Shown here: one piece after another, positions 9,019 through 17,655 of the stretch | Layout of the letters: every line of letters starts with the position of its first letter | Position numbering within the stretch: position 1 is the stretch's first letter | NCBI GenBank assembly: GCA_015075175.1 | Contig: JABTUV010000007.1 | Location: forward strand, 62,001-126,000 | DNA: 64,000 nt | Reading direction: 5' to 3' | Source of the DNA: a bacterium | GTDB lineage: Bacteria > Hinthialibacterota > Hinthialibacteria > H5-UNCL2 | The notes under the pieces: model-generated | The model's database searches: none | Seen by the model: the letters and a program-made list of their open reading frames with translations, nothing else | What the model was told of the DNA's origin: nothing | Made by a program: the position numbers and the translations under genes

Positions 9019-9356
9019 GCGGATTCGTCGGTCGCGTTTTCCACCGCTTCCGCCTCGCCGTGAGGGACCGCCGGCACGTGCGCCGCACAAAGCATCAGAT
9101 TGCGCCACGTCTTCAACTCCACGTCGTAAAAGGGGATGACCACCACCGCCGGCTCGCCCTCCACCGCCTGCACCTCGCGGTTTTGCACCACCGCCCCTCG
9201 CAACTGGTAGCCCAACTTGGGGTCCTTGAAATCCAGGAATCCATCCACCACCACCCCCGCCAGCGACCCCTCCTTGTCCCGCTTTCCCCACACATCGGCT
9301 CCGGCCAGGCTCATCTTGCGAATCAACGCCAGTTCCCCCCGGTGGCCCATAAACAT
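9015..9356 (-). CDS. Hypothetical protein
   Basis: An open frame of 113 residues from ATG 9356, with GGGGA nine to ten bases upstream. No family was recognised. The protein is soluble, with mixed beta-type sequence (GVVVDGFLDFKDPKLGYQL and EGEPAVVVIPFYDVELKTW) and an acidic tail. Its 3' end overlaps the -35 box of the higBA promoter. It is transcribed divergently from the operon that starts at 9465. Confidence 0.5.
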   Translation of the reverse strand: MFMGHRGELALIRKMSLAGADVWGKRDKEGSLAGVVVDGFLDFKDPKLGYQLRGAVVQNREVQAVEGEPAVVVIPFYDVELKTWRNLMLCAAHVPAVPHGEAEAVENATDESA

Positions 9357-9357
9357 G

Positions 9358-9386
9358 TTGCATTCCCCTTTCCGCGCCGATAACAT
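9358..9386 (+). promoter_or_regulatory. Candidate promoter of the 9465-13510 operon
   Basis: TTGCAT (9358-9363) and TAACAT (9381-9386) are 17 bases apart in the divergent gap, and the first gene starts about 80 bases downstream. The match is moderate and found by eye only. Confidence 0.35.
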
Positions 9387-9464
9387 AAGCGCCAGCATTT
9401 CGGCCTGTAGGTCCGTTACGCCCGGCGGACCTCTACGTATGGCGATAGAGCGAGTGTACGCTTC

Positions 9465-9992
9465 ATGGTGGAATCACCACAAGTCCTTTTGCAGCGACTG
9501 GCCGCCCTGGAGGAGCGCCTGGGCAGACTGGAGGCCGCCTGCCATCCCCCGGACCTCGTCTGCGCGGGCAGCAAGAAGAGCTTCGGCGGCAAGACCAAGG
9601 ACCTCTCCGAGTCCATGCTGCTCCTGGCCGCCGACGTCAACCTGCAAAGCCCCTCCCGCCTGGTGGTCCTGGCGAGCTTCAACTACCAGGCCGGCTCGCG
9701 CGTCCACTTGCACCTGGGCCAGAACGTCTCCAGCGACGCCATCAAGACGGATTTCGAGTTCCGGCTGGCGCGTGGAGACAAAAGCGAGACCTTCGCGCGC
9801 AGCAGCATCAAGGACAACCTGGTGGCGCAGCGCCCCATTACGCTCTCAGGCGCGACGCTGGTTAAAGAGACGGGACACGCGCGCGTCGAATTGCGCTTCT
9901 CCGTCTCGGAGAGCCACGAGCCTTTCGACCAGTTCGTGCGCATTACCGGCCCGCAATTGTTCGTCTGGCTGGTATCGGAGAACGGCAAGTGA
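9465..9992 (+). CDS. Hypothetical protein, first gene of the DUF6599/DUF362 operon
   Basis: A 175-residue protein that was not recognised. The first 30 residues (LLQRLAALEERLGRLEAAC) look like a short amphipathic coiled coil. The rest is a predicted beta-rich soluble domain. There is no signal peptide. Its TGA overlaps the GTG of the next gene, so it is translated as part of a four-gene unit with a DUF6599 protein, a DUF362 protein and a polyferredoxin. It may be a soluble accessory of that redox system, but nothing in the sequence proves it. Confidence 0.65.
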   Translation: MVESPQVLLQRLAALEERLGRLEAACHPPDLVCAGSKKSFGGKTKDLSESMLLLAADVNLQSPSRLVVLASFNYQAGSRVHLHLGQNVSSDAIKTDFEFRLARGDKSETFARSSIKDNLVAQRPITLSGATLVKETGHARVELRFSVSESHEPFDQFVRITGPQLFVWLVSENGK

Positions 9993-10981
9993 GACTGTTT
10001 GAGAAACGCAAGAATCCACGCCCCCCGTCCCGCCACAGCGGAGTGGCGGCGCTTGTCCTGCTTCTCCTTCTGCCCGCCATTCTGGGCGCGGTCGTCTGGA
10101 AGGGCCGGCGTTTCGACGCCTCGCTCTACTATCACGAAGTCCAGGGCCGCGCCAACGTCATTCCGGGCGACATTCTCGACGGCGTGCCGGAAACCGGCCT
10201 CGTGCCGGAAGGCGAACCCGAGACCTTCACCAAGGTCAATCTCTACGAGAAGATCAACGGCAGCCAGCCCGCTTACGACGCCTACGGCTTCGTCGAGCTG
10301 TTCGTGCGCGCGTTCTTCTACGGCGACGGCCGCGAATCGGGCGAAATCTTCGTCTACGACATGGGCGCCCCCGAGAATGCCTTCGGCATCTACTCGCAGG
10401 AGAAGCCCGCCGAAGCGGAGTTTCTCAAGCTGGGCACGGAAGGCTATCGCGTGGGCGCGTCCGTCATGTTCGCCGCCGACAAGTACTACGTGAAGGTCGT
10501 CTGCGCCGACGAGAGCACCGAGGCGGCGGAGATGAGCCTGGCTGCGGCCCGCGCGGTCCTGGCCAAAATCCCGCAAACCGGCGGCGCGAGCGGCTTCGAC
10601 TTCCCAGAGGAAAACCTCAAACCCGACTCGTTGCAGTACATCAAGGACGACGCCTTCGGATTGTCGTTTCTGTCCGGCGTCAGGGTCGCCGTCTACACCT
10701 TCGGCGACAAGGAGACGACCGCCTACTACACGCGCGACGGCGATCCCATGCAAATCTACGCCGCCTATCTCGCCGGCGCGCGCGAGATGGGCGAAGTCAG
10801 GAGCGAAACTGTGCTGCTCGGCGGCAAGTTGGCCGTCCTCGACATCTTCGGCGCGACTGAGATGATCCTGGCCGCGCCGGGCGTCTTCTGCGGTTTGCAG
10901 TCCGTATCCGACCTCGAACAAGGCAAGGCGTTGCTCGTCTCCCTCGCGGAGCGCGCTGCTCCCAAGGGAGGCAAGGAGTGA
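9989..10981 (+). CDS. DUF6599-family protein, membrane anchored
   Basis: A 330-residue protein starting at GTG 9989 within GTGA. A basic N-terminus is followed by one hydrophobic segment (residues about 18-38, VAALVLLLLLPAILGAVVW), so the rest should lie outside the cytoplasm. The conserved phrase KVNLYEKINGSQPAYDAYGF followed by SGEIFVYDMGAPENAFGIYS matches the DUF6599 family as I recall it, often found beside DUF362 and 4Fe-4S proteins in Planctomycetes-like genomes. Function unknown. It is coupled to both neighbours by GTGA overlaps. Confidence 0.65.
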   Translation: MRLFEKRKNPRPPSRHSGVAALVLLLLLPAILGAVVWKGRRFDASLYYHEVQGRANVIPGDILDGVPETGLVPEGEPETFTKVNLYEKINGSQPAYDAYGFVELFVRAFFYGDGRESGEIFVYDMGAPENAFGIYSQEKPAEAEFLKLGTEGYRVGASVMFAADKYYVKVVCADESTEAAEMSLAAARAVLAKIPQTGGASGFDFPEENLKPDSLQYIKDDAFGLSFLSGVRVAVYTFGDKETTAYYTRDGDPMQIYAAYLAGAREMGEVRSETVLLGGKLAVLDIFGATEMILAAPGVFCGLQSVSDLEQGKALLVSLAERAAPKGGKE

Positions 10982-11952
10982 AAACAACCCACAACCCGGA
11001 TCGTCGCGACGTGCTCCGCCGCCTTGCGGTCGCGGGCGCCATGCTCGGCGGCCTCGGCGTCGCCGGAAAACTTCTGCACAACCGCCCCTCTCTGCCGGAA
11101 GAAGAAGTCGTCACGCTGCCCAAGTTCAACGTCGAGCTTCCCTCCGCCAACCCTCGCATGGTGGTCGCCCGCGGGCAGGACCACGCCGCGCTGGTCAAGG
11201 CCGCCATCGACCGCCTCGGCGGCATCAGCGCCTTCATTTTCCCGGGCGACACCGTCGTGGTCAAGCCCAACGTCGGCTTCGACCGCTCGCCCAAACTGGG
11301 CGCCACCAGCTCCCCCGAAGTCGTCGGCGCCGTCCTCGAACTGTGCCGGCAGGCCCGCGCCGGCAAAATCATCGTCTGCGACAATCCCATCAACAGCCCC
11401 GAGGGCAGCTTCAAAAAAAGCGGCATCGCCCAGGTCGCCGAAAAGTACGGCGCAACCGTCATGCTCCCCCGCCCGCATTACTTCCACACCCTGCGCGTCG
11501 GCGGCGTCGTCCTTAAAGACTGGTCCTTCTTCTGGGCACCCTTCGCCAAGGCCGACAAGGTCATCGGCATTCCCACCGTCAAGGACCACAACCTCTGCAA
11601 GGCCAGCCTCACCATGAAAAACTGGTACGGGCTGCTCGGCGGCGGCCGCAATCGCTTTCATCAGTCCATTCACGAGATCGTCGCCGACCTGGCCATGATG
11701 ATGACGCCCACCCTGGTCGTCATGGACGGCAGCCGCCTGTTGATGAAGAACGGTCCCACCGGCGGCACGCTCGCCGACGTGAAACCCGGCGACACCATCG
11801 TCGCCGGAACCGACCAGGTCGCCATCGACGCCTTCGGCATCCAGCTCATCGACCGCAATCCCGACGACTTCGCCTACATTCAGATGGCCCACGAGCGCGG
11901 TATCGGCAACAAGAACTGGAAGGACCTCGCTCCTCCTGAGATTACGGTGTAA
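10978..11952 (+). CDS. DUF362 domain protein with Tat-like signal
   Basis: A 324-residue protein starting at GTG 10978 (GTGA overlap). The N-terminus DRRDVLRRLAVAGAMLGGLG resembles a twin-arginine signal, although the arginine pair context is not canonical. The body is a DUF362 domain: GDTVVVKPNVGFDRSPKLGATSS, ARAGKIIVCDNP, DKVIGIPTVKDHNLCKASLTMKNWYG and PDDFAYIQMAHERGIG. DUF362 proteins are commonly associated with iron-sulfur redox proteins. The next gene encodes a membrane polyferredoxin. The Tat-like signal suggests export of a folded cofactor protein. Confidence 0.8.
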   Translation: MKTTHNPDRRDVLRRLAVAGAMLGGLGVAGKLLHNRPSLPEEEVVTLPKFNVELPSANPRMVVARGQDHAALVKAAIDRLGGISAFIFPGDTVVVKPNVGFDRSPKLGATSSPEVVGAVLELCRQARAGKIIVCDNPINSPEGSFKKSGIAQVAEKYGATVMLPRPHYFHTLRVGGVVLKDWSFFWAPFAKADKVIGIPTVKDHNLCKASLTMKNWYGLLGGGRNRFHQSIHEIVADLAMMMTPTLVVMDGSRLLMKNGPTGGTLADVKPGDTIVAGTDQVAIDAFGIQLIDRNPDDFAYIQMAHERGIGNKNWKDLAPPEITV

Positions 11953-11955
11953 CCT

Positions 11956-13510
11956 ATGTTGACTCTCACCAAGGTCCGCGTCATCTATCAGATCTTCTTC
12001 ATGGCGCTCTTCATCTTTTTCATGGTCGTCACCAACCTGGCCTTCATGAAGGGCTATCCCGTCTCCTGGTTCCTGGAACTGGACCCGCTGGTCGGTCTGG
12101 CGACCACGATCGCCACCGGCAGCCTCTATAAGGGTTTGGCGTGGGGACTTCTCTTGGTTCTCATCACCACGCTTTTCGGGCGCGTCTTCTGCAACTGGAT
12201 CTGTCCCCTCGGCATTTTGCACCACTTCTTCGGCTGGATTCTGGACGGCCGCAACACCCGGCAGAAGATCGATTCCAACCGCTTCCACCGCTGGTACAAC
12301 CTGAAGTATTACCTTCTCGTGCTCCTGCTCGTGATGGCGGCCTTCCGCACGCTGCAGATCGGCTGGCTCGACCCCATCCCCTTCCTGACCCGCTCGTTCA
12401 CCGCCGCCGTGCTGCCGGCATGGGACCTCCTGGTGGACGGCATGATTCGCATCCTCCCCCCCGCGGAACCCGTCTTGGGGAAACTCCATACCAGCGTCGA
12501 GCCGCGCGTCGCCCACTGGGGTTTTCTGATCGGAGCGATCTTCGTTCTCTTTCTCGTGCTCAATCGCGTGATTCCGCGCTTCTGGTGCCGGGTGCTGTGC
12601 CCGCTGGGAGCGCTTCTCGGGTTTGTCCAAGCTCAGCCTGTGGCAGATCCATCGCGAACCCGGCAAGTGCACCGACTGCGACCTGTGCCTCGTGTCCTGC
12701 CAGGGCGCGTCCGATCCGCACTCGCTCTTGCGCAAGAGCGAGTGCTTTGTTTGCATGAGTTGCGTGGACGACTGCCCCTATGACGCGATTTCCTACAAGT
12801 TCCTGCCCCGGCTTTCCAGCGAGCGGCCGTCCCCCTCGCTCAATCGCCGGCGGCTCCTGGAGTCGGGCGTGTTCGCCGCGCTTTTCATGCTCTTCGCCCG
12901 CAGCGGCGGCCGCGATGAAAACCGGAGCGTCAGAAACATCATCCGGCCGCCCGGCTCGGTCGATGAACCCGAGTTCCTGGAGCGTTGCATCAAGTGCGAC
13001 GAGTGCATCAAGGTCTGTCCCACCAACGTCCTGCAGCCTGCGCTGTTCGAGGCCGGCGTCGAAGGCATCTGGACGCCCATCATGGTCAACAAGGTCGGCT
13101 ACTGCGAACTCAACTGCACGCTCTGCGGCCAAGTCTGTCCCACCGGCGCCATCCAGCGCATCAGCATCGCGCAGAAACTGGGCACGGGCGAGTGGGAAGG
13201 CCGGCCGGTCAAGACGGGCACGGCCTTCTATGATTACGGCCGCTGCCTGCCGTGGTCCATGGACATCCCCTGCGTGGTGTGCGAGGAGGTCTGTCCCACC
13301 TCGCCCAAGGCCATCTATACGAAACCCGTCGAGATCACGCGCCGCGACGGCGGTATCACCACCTTGAACCGTCCCTACGTCGATCCGCAGCTCTGCATCG
13401 GCTGCGGCATCTGCGAGCATGAATGTCCCGTGCACGACCAGCGGGCCATCTATGTCACCAGCGTGGGCGAAACGCGCTCGAAGAGCAACCAACTGCTGCT
13501 CAAAGGCTGA
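11956..13510 (+). CDS. NapH/NosR-like membrane polyferredoxin (one frameshift)
   Basis: The gene begins three bases after the DUF362 stop. The N-terminal half is membrane-embedded, with hydrophobic segments at about 8-28, 50-70, 115-130 and 190-210. It carries two NapH-type motifs, FCNWICPLG and [10 protein letters not shown]. Near 12630 the reading frame shifts, and the continuation holds a series of ferredoxin motifs: [57 protein letters not shown] and [12 protein letters not shown]. This allows about six 4Fe-4S clusters. The protein probably transfers electrons between the quinone pool and an exported partner such as the DUF362 protein. A single indel explains the split. Confidence 0.82.
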
Positions 13511-13660
13511 GCCGCCCCTGGGACAGGCGGCGATTTTGCCCGGCATCGCGCTTTGAGCCGAGAACTTGCGTCAAAATCGGCGCTTGTTCCTTACTTGTTT
13601 CTTATCGAATTTTAACATGGGCTGACCATATTGCCCTATCTTAAAAACCTGGGAACAATT

Positions 13661-14813
13661 ATGCTGCCAACCCTCCAGCGACTCCTTTGCGTTATATTCC
13701 TCTCCGCCGCGGCCGCCGCCCGGCCCTTCGACGCCGGGCCTATGCTCCTGGAACCCGGTCCGACAGGGATGACGGTCGTGGTGTATCACGCCACGCCGGT
13801 CGCGCCGACGCTCACCTATCATCCTGCGGACCGTCCCGACGAGAAGAGTACCTCCGCGCGCGGCGAACGCGGCACGCGTCACGCCTTCGTGCTTACCGGC
13901 CTCGCGCCGGACACCCGCTACCAGTATCGCGTGACCGCCGGCGAGTGGAACAGCGGCCCGTGCACTTTTCACACTCCGCCCGCCGACCCCGAAAAGTACC
14001 TGATGCTGGCCGCCGGCGATCTGCGCACCCAACCCGACCGGTTCCGAGAGGTCGCCGAGGCCATGCGCAAGCATGAACCCCGCGCCCTCTGCTGGATCAC
14101 GACCGGCGACTTCCCCGCCGACGGCCGCGACTATCGCATGTGGTTGCGGCATTTCTTCATCCCCGGCCGTGAACTCTTGTCCACCATCCCCATCTGGCCG
14201 TGCATCGGCAATGCCAGAGCGCACGCGCACCAGCGACGGCGAACGCGATCCCGCCAGCCTCTACTTCGAGTTGTTTCCCTTCGCCGGCGACCGCCGCACT
14301 GACTGGTACCGCTGGGACTACGGCTTCCACACCCTGCTCGTGCTGGACAGTTGTTCTCCCATGCAACCGGGAAGCGAGCAATACGACTGGCTGGCGCAAC
14401 AGTTGCGCTCGCCCAGAAGGAAGTTCACGATTCTTGCATTCCATCACGCCGTCTTCACGTCAGGACCGCACGGGCGATTGGGCGATGACGGCGAGCCGGT
14501 GGAAGAGCCGATCCGCGTGGCGCGGCGCGACTGGCGGCCGCTGTTTGAAAAGTACGGCGTCGACCTGGTGCTGCACGGTCACGACCACTTCTACGAACGC
14601 TCGGCCTACCGGGGCGTGCAGTACGTGGTGACCGGCGGCGCCGGCGCGCCCCTCTACGACTTCGGCCGCGCGCCCAACCCCCATCGCGCCAAGGCGGAGA
14701 AGTCCCACCATTACTGCCGCATCACGATCACGCCCACGCGCCTCTCGCTGGAGGCCGTGCGCCCGGACGGCCGCGTGTTCGACTCGTTCTTCATCCGCAA
14801 ACCGGAAAAATAG
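13661..14813 (+). CDS. Purple-acid-phosphatase-like metallophosphoesterase (one frameshift)
   Basis: The start at ATG 13661 gives a signal peptide (MLPTLQRLLCVIFLSAAAAA). A fibronectin-III-like N-terminal domain (GMTVVVYHA through LAPDTRYQYRVTAGEW) is followed by a calcineurin-type phosphoesterase domain with TTGDFPADGRD, FHHAVFTSG and VLHGHDHFYER. The frame changes near 14213, exactly where the GNHE metal motif is expected; the sequence reads GN followed by an altered PE, so the indel has damaged this site. The two halves otherwise match the family end to end. The stop codon is inside the inverted repeat at 14806-14890. It is probably a periplasmic phosphatase or phosphodiesterase. Confidence 0.8.
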
Positions 14814-14890
14814 GGTCAGCGCCTATTTTTTCAGGAAGTCTGCGCCAGTCCTCAGGTCGATCTGCAAAAATAGGCGCTGACCCTATTTTT
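14806..14890. terminator. Perfect 25-bp inverted repeat between convergent genes
   Basis: Arms at 14806-14830 and 14866-14890 are exact reverse complements, each beginning AAAAATAGG and ending CTATTTTT, with a 35-base spacer. Each arm supplies the last lysine and the TAG stop of one flanking gene (phosphoesterase stop 14811-14813; epimerase stop 14883-14885). A-tracts and T-tracts at both ends suit a bidirectional terminator. Confidence 0.75.
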
Positions 14891-15869
14891 CCACCGCCGC
14901 CACCAGCTCTGGATGCGCCCGATACCACGCCACAAATTTTGGGATGCCTTCGCGGATGGTGGTCGAAGGCCGGTATCCCAGCTTGGCTCGCGCCCGCTCG
15001 ATGTCGGCGTACGTCGTCTCCACGTCGCCCGGCTGCATGGGCAAGAACCGCCTCTCCACCTTCTTGCCGAGGACCTCTTCCAGCACCCCGATCAATTCCA
15101 GCAGCGGCTCGGGACGATGATTGCCCAGGTTGAGAATCTCGTAGTTGGAAAGGCCCTCGGCGAAAAGCGAGGCGACCACGCCCGCCGCGATGTCGTCGAT
15201 GTAGGTGAAATCACGCGACATGTCGCCGTGATTGAACACCGAGATCGGCCGCCCCGCCAGGATGTCGCGCGTAAACAACCACAGCGCCATGTCGGGCCGC
15301 CCCCATGGTCCATACACGGTGAAGAAACGCAACGCGATCGTTTGAAGACCGTAGAGATGCGAATACGTGTGCGCTACCAGCTCGTTGGACTTCTTCGTCG
15401 CCGCATACAGCGAGATGGGCGCATCCACGCGCTGATCCTCCGAGAAGGGCAGCTGCCGGCTGTTGCCGTAAACCGACGACGACGAGGCGTAGACGAAACG
15501 CGATACGGAGAGCTCCTAGGACAGATGCAGAACGTTGAAAAACCCGTCCAGGTTCGACCTTTGATAGGCGAATGGGTTCGTCAGCGAGTAACGCACCCCC
15601 GCCTGCGCCGCCAGGTGGCAGACGAGAGAGGGTCGCGCCTCCTCCATCACCCGCTGGAGCGCCGGCAGGTCGCACAGATCGATCCGATGCCCGGAGTAAT
15701 TCTCGTGCCGCAAAAGCCGCGCGTGCCGCGCCTCCTTCAGCGCGGGCGCGTAATAGTCGTTGAAGTTGTCCACCCCGACCACCGTGTGCCCCTCGGCCAA
15801 CAGCGCCTCCGCCACGTGGTAGCCGATGAACCCGGCCGCGCCGGTCAGAAGAATCCTCTCTTGCGCCAT
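14883..15869 (-). CDS. UDP-glucuronate 4-epimerase-like NAD-dependent epimerase (in-frame TAG)
   Basis: Extended short-chain dehydrogenase of the capsule type. It has GAAGFIGYHVAEALL at the N-terminus, HLAAQAGVRYS, SSSSVYG, the catalytic YAATKK, and RFFTVYGPWGRPDMA, which is typical of UDP-glucuronate 4-epimerases (LspL/CapI). The same frame is interrupted by one TAG at 15516-15518 between HLS and ELSVSRFVYASSSS. Everything before and after fits the family, and total length (328 codons) is normal, so the TAG is a single-base error or a young nonsense mutation. The product would supply galacturonate for surface polysaccharide. Confidence 0.82.
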
Positions 15870-16196
15870 GCCTTGGTCGTAATTCCTTGTCGAACTGGGA
15901 TGACGCCGCCAGCCTTGCACGCAGCCGCCGCCAGGTCAAGCGACGATAAAGGTGATCAACAAAACCGACCGGGCTGACCAGCGGCAAAGACAAAAACCAG
16001 AGGCCCTGAGCGAGGGCCGTAGTCGAAGGGCCGGCTTGCATGCTGAGGACTATCCTGATACGGCCTTGGCTCCATCCTTAACAAGGGGGGTTGGGGGGAA
16101 AACCGTTCGCCCCCACGCACCCGCTTGACGCGCACCCGCCGCTTGTTCAAGATGCCCCCTACGTGCACCCATTCGTGCTTCCCGGAGGTCTTCATC
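15870..16196. other. Intergenic gap between divergent genes
   Basis: About 330 bases between the epimerase and the first M24 gene. It contains a CCTTAACAAGGGGGG element near 16077, of the same kind as those at 1843 and 30128. Both flanking promoters should lie here, but no convincing -35/-10 pair was found by eye. Confidence 0.5.
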
Positions 16197-17450
16197 GTGC
16201 CCCTGTCCGGCCATCCGCCCATCCTGCCCGTGCGCAAGCGGGCGGAAATCGTCAACTCCATCCTGAAAGAGCGTCTGGATACGCTTCTGCCCGCCATCAT
16301 GCGCGAGCACGGCTTGGACATGTGGCTGATGGTTTGCCAGGAGGACAACTACGATCCGGTCATGGAGTCCATGATCCCCTACGAGTGCTGGTTCAAGATT
16401 CTCAACTTTCTCATTTTCTTCGACCGCGGCGGCGACGCGGGAGTGGAGCGGATCGACCTGGGCTTCTCGCGTACCGGCGGTCTCTACGAGAAGCCGTGGC
16501 GCGGAATGCGACACGCCGAGCAATGGGAGCTTCTGCCCAGGCTCGTCGAGGAGCGCGATCCCAAGCGCATCGGCATCAACGTCTCCAGCGTCAACTGGGC
16601 GTCGGACGGCCTCTCCCACGGCCTCTACCTGCAGCTCTGCCGCCATCTGCCGGAGAAATACGTCAACCGATTGGTCTCCGCCGAGGCGGCCGCCGTGCAG
16701 TGGTTGATGACCCACGTCGACCGGCAGCTGCAACTGTACCGCGACACGCTCGGTCCGCTGGCGCACTGGATCATCAAGACGCTGGCCTCGCGCCGCTACG
16801 TCACGCCCGGCCGGACCACCACGGAGGACATGAACTGGGCCTACTGGCAGATGTGCACCGATCTTGGCATCGAGCCGGCCTTCAAGCCGAACTACTACAT
16901 CCGGCGCCGCGGCGTCAATGGCAACCCCGAGGACAACACCGTCCAAGAGGGCGATATGCTCCTGTGCGATGTGGGCATCCAGTATCTCGACCTGCACACC
17001 GACATGACCGAGTGGTCCTATGTTCTCTCTCCGGGCGAGACGGACGTGCCCGACGGCTTCCATGAGCTGATGCGCCAGGCCCATCGCCTTCAGGACATCT
17101 ACATGGCCGAGTTCCGCGAGGGCCTCTCCGGCAACCAGTTGCTGAGAAACATCCTGGCTCGCGCCCATCGCGAAAACGTCCCCAACCCCAAGGTCTACTC
17201 CCACTCCTGCGGCTTGTTCGTGCACGAGCCGGGCCCCCTGATCGGACTGCCGTGGGAGCAGCAGGACACCGGCGGCCGCGGCGAGGTGCCCTGCGCTCAA
17301 TTCCACGTACACCATGGAGCTTCCGTCGAGATGCCTGTCGCCGGCTGGGGCGGCCAGTCGGTGCGATTGGCCTTGGAGCAGGACGTCATATTCACCCGCG
17401 CCGGCGTCGAAGTCATCGACGGCCGCCAGACGCAGTACCATCTCATCTGA
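16197..17450 (+). CDS. M24 family metallopeptidase, paralogue 1
   Basis: A 417-residue cytoplasmic protein of the Xaa-Pro aminopeptidase/creatinase fold. The start GTG 16197 has GGAGG eight bases upstream. The N-terminal creatinase-like domain contains LDMWLMVCQEDNYDPV. The C-terminal pita-bread domain keeps all five metal ligands: D in CDVGIQYL, D in LHTD, H in YSHSCG, E in SVEMPV and E in LEQDVIFT. It ends with VIDGRQTQYHLI, an ending shared by paralogues 2 and 3. It is likely a metal-dependent aminopeptidase or dipeptidase; specificity is unknown. Confidence 0.85.
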   Translation: MPLSGHPPILPVRKRAEIVNSILKERLDTLLPAIMREHGLDMWLMVCQEDNYDPVMESMIPYECWFKILNFLIFFDRGGDAGVERIDLGFSRTGGLYEKPWRGMRHAEQWELLPRLVEERDPKRIGINVSSVNWASDGLSHGLYLQLCRHLPEKYVNRLVSAEAAAVQWLMTHVDRQLQLYRDTLGPLAHWIIKTLASRRYVTPGRTTTEDMNWAYWQMCTDLGIEPAFKPNYYIRRRGVNGNPEDNTVQEGDMLLCDVGIQYLDLHTDMTEWSYVLSPGETDVPDGFHELMRQAHRLQDIYMAEFREGLSGNQLLRNILARAHRENVPNPKVYSHSCGLFVHEPGPLIGLPWEQQDTGGRGEVPCAQFHVHHGASVEMPVAGWGGQSVRLALEQDVIFTRAGVEVIDGRQTQYHLI

Positions 17451-17511
17451 GGTGACCTGGGGCCATTCCCGTCTGGACAAGCGGCGCGTTTTGCGGCAAC
17501 CTAGGCCTGTA

Positions 17512-17625
17512 GTGCCTTTCCAAGGAAAGTGGTTGCCAATAGAGAAAAACCGAGTCCTCCAGTAGCCGGTACTCCGGCGTATCGAGAGGACGGCTCCGGC
17601 GCCACGACTTTTCTTGAAACGGCAC
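17512..17625. mobile_element. MITE-like element carrying hairpin B, copy 1
   Basis: The 114-base element is bounded by GTGCCTTTC (17512-17520) and GAAACGGCAC (17616-17625), which are near-perfect terminal inverted repeats. In the centre is hairpin B: GTCCTC, AGTAG, the inner stem CCGG-TACT-CCGG and CGTATCGAGAGGAC. The same structure with the same ends occurs at 24815-24926. There is no coding capacity, so any movement would need a transposase in trans. Confidence 0.65.
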
Positions 17626-17655
17626 TGGTCCATCATCCTTACGAGGTGCAAAGCC

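Noticed and set aside
12623-13510. Separate ferredoxin gene starting at 12623
   Set aside because: The sequence joins directly to the upstream membrane half after a one-base shift, and no ribosome site precedes it.
15516-15518. Amber codon reassignment or pyrrolysine in this genome
   Set aside because: Other genes end normally at TAG, and the gene is better explained by one substitution error.
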